Positions 1 to 4,642 of a stretch of 7,039 bases of DNA are shown here, in pieces. Position 1 is the stretch's first letter, and the number at the start of each line of letters is the position of its first letter. The stretch spans positions 1 through 7,039 of the forward strand of contig CAJUGZ010000232.1 in assembly GCA_910585855.1 (NCBI GenBank), in the 5' to 3' direction. This DNA comes from an uncultured Lachnospiraceae bacterium. Lineage in GTDB: Bacteria > Bacillota_A > Clostridia > Lachnospirales > Lachnospiraceae. The notes below the pieces were generated by a model that was given only the letters and a program-made list of their open reading frames with translations, was not told the DNA's origin and made no database searches. The position numbers and the translations under genes were made by a program.

Positions 1-133
1 GCACCCCGGTCTGTCCGGTTGGAGAAAGGAAAAGGCAGAAGTCTTAGAACTTCTTACTTTTTGTAAACCGGAACAGCAGTCTGCCCATCGTTTTCGAATC
101 TGGCGTCCCCCACCCAAAAAACTTCTTACCCCG
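1..133. other. GC-richer stretch beyond the operon end, no supported gene
   Basis: About half of these bases are G or C, clearly more than in the genes to the right. A frame on the plus strand is open from base 2 to a TAA at 152-154 (50 codons, ending SESFHF) and could be the tail of a convergent gene overlapping the phosphatase end by 21 bases. It has no recognisable motif and an open frame of this length is not improbable by chance. The 10-base sequence AACTTCTTAC occurs twice (48-57 and 120-129). Confidence 0.35.
37..54 (-). terminator. Weak possible terminator hairpin after the operon
   Basis: On the minus strand, about 80 bases after the phosphatase stop codon, AGAAGT and ACTTCT can pair around a six-base loop, followed by GCCTTTTCCTTT. 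The stem is only six base pairs and AT-rich and the T tract is interrupted, so it would be a poor intrinsic terminator. Confidence 0.2.
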
Positions 134-982
134 TCAGAATCCTTTCACTTTTAACAATACAACAGAAGCATTATCTTTTTCTTCCTCTTTACTCTGATTG
201 ACCAACTCAATCAATGCATAAGCTTTTTCCTGACAATTTCCTTTTCCCTCTAAACAATCCTCTAACTCCTTCCAGCGCACTCCTTCATAAAGTCCATCTG
301 TCATAAGAAGAATATATTCTCCGCCTCTTAAATTAATTGGAGTATCAAAAAACTCAATATCATGAAAACCATCCTGCCCGATATAGTTATACAAACGATG
401 CTGTTCAAAAAGAGAAATTGCTGCCTGTCTGCTTAATTTACCCTCTTGATATTTTTGTCTTGCCAATACATCAATCGTATGACCAGAAGTAATCGGAACT
501 AATTCCTGATTCCGATATACAGCAATTTTGACATTTCCTACCGATGCAAAATATAACTGCCTGTTTCGAACCAAACAGACGGCTGCAGATGCCTGACCCT
601 GACCTTCCTGCAGTAAATTTAAAATTTCCCGGTTTGCTTCCTGAAATGCTCTGCGAAAAAAATACTGCGGATGATAAAATGCACTGCGATCTTGAAAAAT
701 ATCCTGAAATACTTCTACTGCTGCATGACTTGCAATTTTTCCGCTAAATTGTTTTCCCATTCCATCTGCAAGAACTGCCATAATTCCTTCTTCTGTTTCT
801 ACTACAGCACAATCATCTTCCTGTACTTCACGAGTACCTATGGTTTTGCTGATGCCTGTTTCACAGCAAAATCGTTTTTCTTTCTTTTTCTGCGTTTTAT
901 GCCAGTTTAACTTCCATCTCCATAATAGTAAAAAAACGATAAGCCCTCCTAATACAGCTAAACTATATTCTGGAACTGTCAT
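134..982 (-). CDS. Membrane-anchored PP2C-family Ser/Thr protein phosphatase
   Basis: Predicted metal-dependent (PPM/PP2C) phosphatase of 282 residues that would remove phosphate from Ser/Thr residues of cytoplasmic or membrane partners. Residues 6-23 form one hydrophobic segment followed by a strongly basic stretch (29-37), so the catalytic domain should face the cytoplasm. The PP2C motifs are seen in order: REVQEDD (51-57), LADGMG (71-76, metal ligand D73), the ASVGN strand (146-150), LMTDGL (226-231, D229) and KDNAS (269-273, D270). The usual GDSR motif reads GNVK (149-152), so the Asp that binds a third metal in studied PP2Cs is Asn here; activity may be altered. The ATG overlaps the TGA of the preceding FHA gene (ATGA) and has AGGAG 7 bases upstream, so translation is probably coupled. 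It is the last gene of the operon. A matching kinase is not in the window. The family call is secure; the substrate is unknown. Confidence 0.93.
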   Translation of the reverse strand: MTVPEYSLAVLGGLIVFLLLWRWKLNWHKTQKKKEKRFCCETGISKTIGTREVQEDDCAVVETEEGIMAVLADGMGKQFSGKIASHAAVEVFQDIFQDRSAFYHPQYFFRRAFQEANREILNLLQEGQGQASAAVCLVRNRQLYFASVGNVKIAVYRNQELVPITSGHTIDVLARQKYQEGKLSRQAAISLFEQHRLYNYIGQDGFHDIEFFDTPINLRGGEYILLMTDGLYEGVRWKELEDCLEGKGNCQEKAYALIELVNQSKEEEKDNASVVLLKVKGF

Positions 983-1506
983 ATTCCTTCTCCTGTCTGC
1001 GTTGGATTATCTTCCCACATAAAATTTTCTCCGCAGAATGGTATAAACACAAACTTGCTCTCTCCCATCTCAATTACATCATACGCACTTAAAACAGTGG
1101 GAACATATACTGCAGCATCATTGTGATAAACAATTCCATTGCTGTCACCGGGCAGCAGAACCGTTTCTTTCTTTTTGGGGTCAAATACAATAATCCCATG
1201 ATTCCGTCTTGAAATTTTGCTGTCTCCTAATATCTGAATATCCATATCATCAGCACGACCTATAAAATTTTTCCCGGACTTGATTTCATATCCTTTTCCC
1301 TGTCTTGCTCCCGATATACATACAATCCATCCACATACAGGGGAAATCTCCTGTGCCAAAAGTAAATGTTCTAATTCCTCTTCTCCATGGTTTCCTACCT
1401 CCTGTTTTTCTTTTGTTGCAGTTTCAATATTGCAGTAAGGGCATACCGTTCCATACCTTCTTGCAGAAAAAAGATGTCCATTCTGACATCGAATCAGATT
1501 CCCCAT
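979..1506 (-). CDS. FHA-domain protein with N-terminal zinc-ribbon-like motif
   Basis: A 175-residue soluble protein predicted to bind phosphothreonine peptides. The N-terminus has a Cys/His arrangement typical of a small metal-binding ribbon: C7, H11, then C22-P-Y-C25. A charged linker (about 30-55) leads to an FHA domain at about 60-157. Its canonical phosphopeptide-binding residues are present: G83-R84, S99-R100 and H103 in KISRRNH, and N123-G124 in GDSNG. No signal peptide or membrane segment is seen, so it should be cytoplasmic. AGGAGG lies 8 bases before the ATG, one of the strongest ribosome sites in the window. It lies 36 bases after the other FHA gene and overlaps the phosphatase start by 4 bases, which suggests the phosphatase and this reader protein act on the same phosphoproteins. 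FHA identity is firm; zinc binding is inferred from Cys/His spacing only. Confidence 0.92.
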   Translation of the reverse strand: MGNLIRCQNGHLFSARRYGTVCPYCNIETATKEKQEVGNHGEEELEHLLLAQEISPVCGWIVCISGARQGKGYEIKSGKNFIGRADDMDIQILGDSKISRRNHGIIVFDPKKKETVLLPGDSNGIVYHNDAAVYVPTVLSAYDVIEMGESKFVFIPFCGENFMWEDNPTQTGEGI

Positions 1507-1542
1507 TTTTCCTTCCTCCTCTTCTGTTCTGCTTCTATAAGC

Positions 1543-2079
1543 CTAATCTCTTAACAGCAAACGATTAAATCCAATATAAAGAATATCACCGCAATCTACT
1601 TTACATGGAGTATTTGATGAAAGCTGATAGATTCTTTTATCTCCTTCTTTTTTTATTCGAATTCCATTTTTGCTTCCCAGATCTTCTATATACCAATTTC
1701 CAGAAGAAAAATTCATAACTGCATGTTCCACTTCCACCATACTAGCATAAGAACTTGTATTTAAATCAATATCCACTTGATTTTCTCTTTCATCCCGTCC
1801 GATTACTACAGCCGTTTTTCCATAGATATCCCATACACACAATTCGGTATCTTCTTCGCTTAAAAGAACCAATTCTCTTATCTTTCTTTTTGCAGTATCC
1901 AATCGTTTCTTTTCTGGTTTCTCCAATACTGCTGCTAAAAAGAAAAGAAACATTGACAGACCAGACAGCCACAATATTATTTTATAGATTCGAATTTGAT
2001 TGGAATAAACACAGGTAATAATAAAAACTGCCAAACACACCAATGCGATTGCCAAATCAATGCTTCGCCTTTTATTCAT
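1543..2079 (-). CDS. Membrane FHA-domain protein (two transmembrane segments)
   Basis: A 178-residue protein with a short basic N-terminus, two hydrophobic segments (about residues 7-25 and 32-52) and a cytoplasmic FHA domain (about 80-172). By the positive-inside rule both ends face the cytoplasm. The FHA core is recognisable from VVIGRD (G94-R95), H119-A, NWYIEDLGSKNG (128-139) and a closing GDILYIG. The usual S-R-x-H of the binding loop reads E-V-E-H (116-119), so the phosphate-contacting Ser and Arg are absent; it may bind weakly or act as a scaffold. I chose the ATG at 2079 because AAAGGAG sits 10 bases upstream. The frame stays open to a TTG at 2148, but that extension overlaps the J-domain gene, lacks a clear ribosome site and adds only a Lys/Arg-rich tail. 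FHA assignment is firm; the partner is unknown. Confidence 0.9.
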   Translation of the reverse strand: MNKRRSIDLAIALVCLAVFIITCVYSNQIRIYKIILWLSGLSMFLFFLAAVLEKPEKKRLDTAKRKIRELVLLSEEDTELCVWDIYGKTAVVIGRDERENQVDIDLNTSSYASMVEVEHAVMNFSSGNWYIEDLGSKNGIRIKKEGDKRIYQLSSNTPCKVDCGDILYIGFNRLLLRD

Positions 2080-2089
2080 TTTCTTTTTT

Positions 2090-2096
2090 CTCCTTT
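2090..2096 (-). promoter_or_regulatory. Ribosome binding site deciding the FHA start at 2079
   Basis: On the minus strand AAAGGAG lies 10 bases before the ATG at 2079-2077. It falls after the stop codon of the J-domain gene (2117-2119). It therefore supports a 178-residue product over the 201-residue TTG-initiated version, whose start at 2148 lies inside the J-domain gene. Confidence 0.7.
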
Positions 2097-2116
2097 TTTG
2101 TCTTTTATTTTTTATC

Positions 2117-2464
2117 TTATTTAGGAGAAAAGCCAAAAAATTTTTCAAACTGTTTTTCTGTTTTATGTAAATTTACTGCTTGTTCTCCTTTTGTAAAAAA
2201 AGAATCTGGTTTTTTATATTTTTCTGAAGGTTTCGAAAAAACTGCTTTCTCTTGTTTTTCTAATTCCCTGTCATATATACTTTTCTTTTTTGGATCTTGC
2301 AGTATGGCATATGCCTCCGCTATCCTTTGAAACTGCTCCTGTGCATCTTTTCCCGGATTAGAATCAGGATGATACTTTTTTGAAAGCCTTCGATAAGCCT
2401 TTTTTATCTCCTCTAGAGATGCTGTCCTTGAAATATTTAAAATTTGATAATAATTTTCTTTCAT
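2117..2464 (-). CDS. Small J-domain (DnaJ-like) co-chaperone
   Basis: A 115-residue protein with an N-terminal J domain (residues 4-66): NYYQIL opening, a basic helix II (IKKAYRRLSKKY), the invariant HPD at 32-34, helix III (EQFQRIAEAYAIL) and a closing DPKKKSIYD. J domains stimulate the ATPase of DnaK/Hsp70 and deliver it to a client. There is no Gly/Phe region, zinc-finger domain or substrate-binding C-terminal domain, so this is a short type III J protein, not the housekeeping DnaJ. The Lys/Phe-rich tail (67-115) ends in FEKFFGFSPK and may be the client-specific part. AAAGGA lies 7 bases before the ATG. It sits between the surface-protein genes and the FHA/PP2C genes, 75 bases after the former and 37 before the latter, so it may recruit Hsp70 to a complex made by this operon. 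That role is inferred. Confidence 0.93.
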   Translation of the reverse strand: MKENYYQILNISRTASLEEIKKAYRRLSKKYHPDSNPGKDAQEQFQRIAEAYAILQDPKKKSIYDRELEKQEKAVFSKPSEKYKKPDSFFTKGEQAVNLHKTEKQFEKFFGFSPK

Positions 2465-2539
2465 AAAATTTTCCTTTTCATTTCCCTTATTTTTGATTTT
2501 TTTGTATTTTCTCTTTTTTATTTTTTATTCTTCTCCTTA

Positions 2540-4564
2540 CTATTTCGTATATTGAATTTTTCCATTCTTTAAATTAATTCTTATAAATATATCTTTCCTG
2601 TTTCCTTCTGGATCTGGATTACCAATTCTATAATTAAATGCCAGCTCATCCTTTGTAGCAGTTATTCCATTATAAGCAGCTTCTTTTATCTCTCCATCTG
2701 GCATTTCTTTTTGACTTTCCTTTATAAAATCTTTTAAAATTTTCTTTAAATTTTGATTAATCTCTTTCTCTAACTCTGGATTTGATAAACCATAGATTAC
2801 AGGTATTTTTACCTTTAACCCTCTCTTTTTTTCCATACAAATCAAATAGTCTGCCGGTTGCGGAAACAATTCTTTTCTTTCGCTTTTATATCGATAAGTT
2901 GTATAAATGTAATGCTTAGGATTATAACTTTTCATATCTTCACAAAGAGGTCTATAGTTCATACTAAAATTTCCTGTTAGAACTCCATTCTGAATCTGAT
3001 AAATTTCTATTTCTCTAAAATTTTCACAATTCAATATTTTTTCTTCTATTATTAAAAAAATACTATTTTTATAATTTACTACAAAGACAGAATCGACACG
3101 ATTTATATAGTTATGTAAATATGGCTGATAATAAGTCACTTGATAATTCTTTTTCTCCTTTCCTAGATAAATTGTTAAACCATTGGACTTTCCTCGCATA
3201 TACTCAACAATATCTTCGATTCCATCTCCATTTAAATCCGCCGCTGTTAAAATTACTTCCCATGTATCACTCAATCCCCCCAAATCCTGCTCACTGCTTA
3301 CCGAACGAGATATCACATACTGTTCCATTTCCTCCGTTCGATTCTCTTCCATTAATGTTTTATAATATTCTCCAAATTCTTCTAACAATGTTTCTTCTAT
3401 TTCTATTCCATCTTTTCGATCCCAGAAACTCCTTTTTATTTGAAATTCTTCCTCCATATCAAACTCTCTATAAAGTCCTATTTCTCCATTTTTTAAATCA
3501 ATTTCTACAAATATACTTACTGCTTCTGCTCTCATTACTCCACTGAGGTTGCTGCCTACTATTCTTTCTCCTGTTCCATCGAAATCCCCAATATTATAAT
3601 CAAACAATAAATAATCCTTCGTAGCAATCATACTATTATAAGCTGTACCTGTTAATTCTTCCCAATAATTTTCACCAAAATGCTTCTCCGAATATACTTC
3701 CATATATTCTAATAAAATCTTTTCCAGATTCTGATTGATCTGCTCTTCCAATTCTTGATCGGACAAACCATGTATCATGGGTATTCTTACCTTTATTCCC
3801 TCCTTTTCTTCCATACAAACTAAATAATCTGCTGTTTGCTCTAACTCTTTTTTCGTTTTTCTTTCCCCTGTTATCTCAAATGTATAGTTTGGATAATAAG
3901 TAACTGATTCTTCCATTCCTTCTTTACAATAGGCTATTTCTGTATCAATAGAAGAAATCTTATACTGAATTTTAAGTTCCTCTGTTAAGATTCCCTCTTG
4001 AATTTGATAAACTGCCATATTCCTAACAGCATATGGAAAAGAACTTTGCAGTATCAAAAAAATACTATCCTGATAATTTATCACAGATATAGAATCTGTA
4101 TAAGAAATTACAGTATCAAAATTTGGCTGATAATAAGTAATTTGATAATCTTTTTCTTCATTCCCTAAATAAATCGTTAAACTAGCATGATTATATCCTT
4201 CATAACTCCCTTCCATATATTCAATCACATCTTCGATTCCATCTCCATTTAAATCCGCTGCCGTTAAAATCCCTCCATCTCCCCGCATAGTTAAAAAATC
4301 ATATTCCTCATATACGAAAAAATGATGAAAAGCAGGACACCAGTCCGCCATTTCCCCTCCCTCTTCCCAACTTATAAAACGAGATATCACATAAGGTTCT
4401 AACTCTTCTATACGATTCTCTTCTATTAATGTCTTTAGATAATCACCAAATTGTTCTAATATTGTTTCTTCTACCCCTATTATCTTTTCTAATCTCCATA
4501 AACAAAAACCAAACAAAATAAAACAAACTATGATCATAATCTTTCTTTTCTTTTGCTTCTCCAT
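2540..4564 (-). CDS. Two-module cell-surface protein with FG-GAP-like and DUF4163/DUF3298-like domains
   Basis: A 674-residue protein of unknown function. A basic start (MEKQKKRK) and one hydrophobic segment (about 9-24) act as an uncleaved signal anchor. I see no lipobox, so the remainder should lie outside the membrane. It is built from two homologous modules, 31-388 and 389-674. Each has an acidic helical start (EEFGEYYKTLMEEN-type), the calcium-loop-like DLNGDGIED (104-112 and 443-451) followed by an IYLG strand as in FG-GAP/VCBS repeats, a middle section ending in VYQIQEG-type sequence, and a C-terminal part (about 248-365 and 573-671). The pattern IPxIxGLSxxELExxINQNLxKIL in that last part resembles the PdaC/RsiV (DUF4163/DUF3298) fold. 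Module 2 lacks the MADWCPAFHHF block of module 1. AGGAG lies 8 bases before the ATG. It is a paralogue of the gene just upstream. The repeat structure is certain; the domain names are my recognition, not a search result. Confidence 0.85.
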   Translation of the reverse strand: MEKQKKRKIMIIVCFILFGFCLWRLEKIIGVEETILEQFGDYLKTLIEENRIEELEPYVISRFISWEEGGEMADWCPAFHHFFVYEEYDFLTMRGDGGILTAADLNGDGIEDVIEYMEGSYEGYNHASLTIYLGNEEKDYQITYYQPNFDTVISYTDSISVINYQDSIFLILQSSFPYAVRNMAVYQIQEGILTEELKIQYKISSIDTEIAYCKEGMEESVTYYPNYTFEITGERKTKKELEQTADYLVCMEEKEGIKVRIPMIHGLSDQELEEQINQNLEKILLEYMEVYSEKHFGENYWEELTGTAYNSMIATKDYLLFDYNIGDFDGTGERIVGSNLSGVMRAEAVSIFVEIDLKNGEIGLYREFDMEEEFQIKRSFWDRKDGIEIEETLLEEFGEYYKTLMEENRTEEMEQYVISRSVSSEQDLGGLSDTWEVILTAADLNGDGIEDIVEYMRGKSNGLTIYLGKEKKNYQVTYYQPYLHNYINRVDSVFVVNYKNSIFLIIEEKILNCENFREIEIYQIQNGVLTGNFSMNYRPLCEDMKSYNPKHYIYTTYRYKSERKELFPQPADYLICMEKKRGLKVKIPVIYGLSNPELEKEINQNLKKILKDFIKESQKEMPDGEIKEAAYNGITATKDELAFNYRIGNPDPEGNRKDIFIRINLKNGKIQYTK
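2543..3400 (-). repeat. Module 2 of the complete surface protein
   Basis: Residues 389-674, homologous to module 1 of the same protein and to both modules of the upstream paralogue. This copy is the most divergent: the middle section (CEDMKSYNPKHYIYTTYRY region) and the C-terminal part differ clearly, and the MADWC-AFHHF block is missing. Its first 87 bases or so are nevertheless almost identical in DNA to the start of module 2 of the paralogue (3302-3388 against 5546-5632, three mismatches). Confidence 0.85.
3401..4474 (-). repeat. Module 1 of the complete surface protein
   Basis: Residues 31-388, directly after the membrane anchor. It carries DLNGDGIED at 104-112, ITYYQPNFDT, the 17-residue hinge between SSIDT (204-208) and NYTFE (226-230), and the IPMIHGLSDQELEEQINQNL segment. 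It aligns throughout with module 1 of the paralogue apart from the extra block in the latter. Confidence 0.85.
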
Positions 4565-4591
4565 TTTTGCTTCTCCTATTTCCGAAAGACT

Positions 4592-4618
4592 TTTATAATG
4601 CTAAATTTCTCCTGTCGA
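4592..4618 (-). promoter_or_regulatory. Weak candidate sigma-A promoter between the two paralogues
   Basis: In the 78-base gap before the complete surface-protein gene, the minus strand reads TCGACA (4618-4613), 15 bases, then TATAAA (4597-4592). Each hexamer matches five of six consensus bases, but the spacing is shorter than the usual 17. It could give the downstream genes a second start of transcription. In AT-rich DNA such matches arise by chance, so this is tentative. Confidence 0.2.
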
Positions 4619-4642
4619 TACTGCCCTCTTAATGAAAATTCT

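Noticed and set aside
544..1022. Overlapping plus-strand frames opposite the phosphatase gene
   Set aside because: The phosphatase motifs on the minus strand are unambiguous, and the plus-strand peptides show no domain or plausible start region.
2080..2148. N-terminal extension of the membrane FHA protein from a TTG at 2148
   Set aside because: It would overlap the end of the J-domain gene, lacks a clear ribosome site, and a proper AAAGGAG precedes the ATG at 2079.
3121..3546. Plus-strand open frame of 141 codons inside the complete surface-protein gene
   Set aside because: It lies opposite a well-conserved repeat module, has Leu/Phe/Pro-rich composition typical of the antisense of acidic AT-rich genes, and similar frames recur opposite the other modules (for example 5365-5760).
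4517..4537. Lipoprotein signal at the start of the complete surface protein
   Set aside because: The cysteines at residues 14 and 21 are not preceded by a lipobox pattern (the sequence reads MIIVC and FGFC), so an uncleaved membrane anchor fits better.
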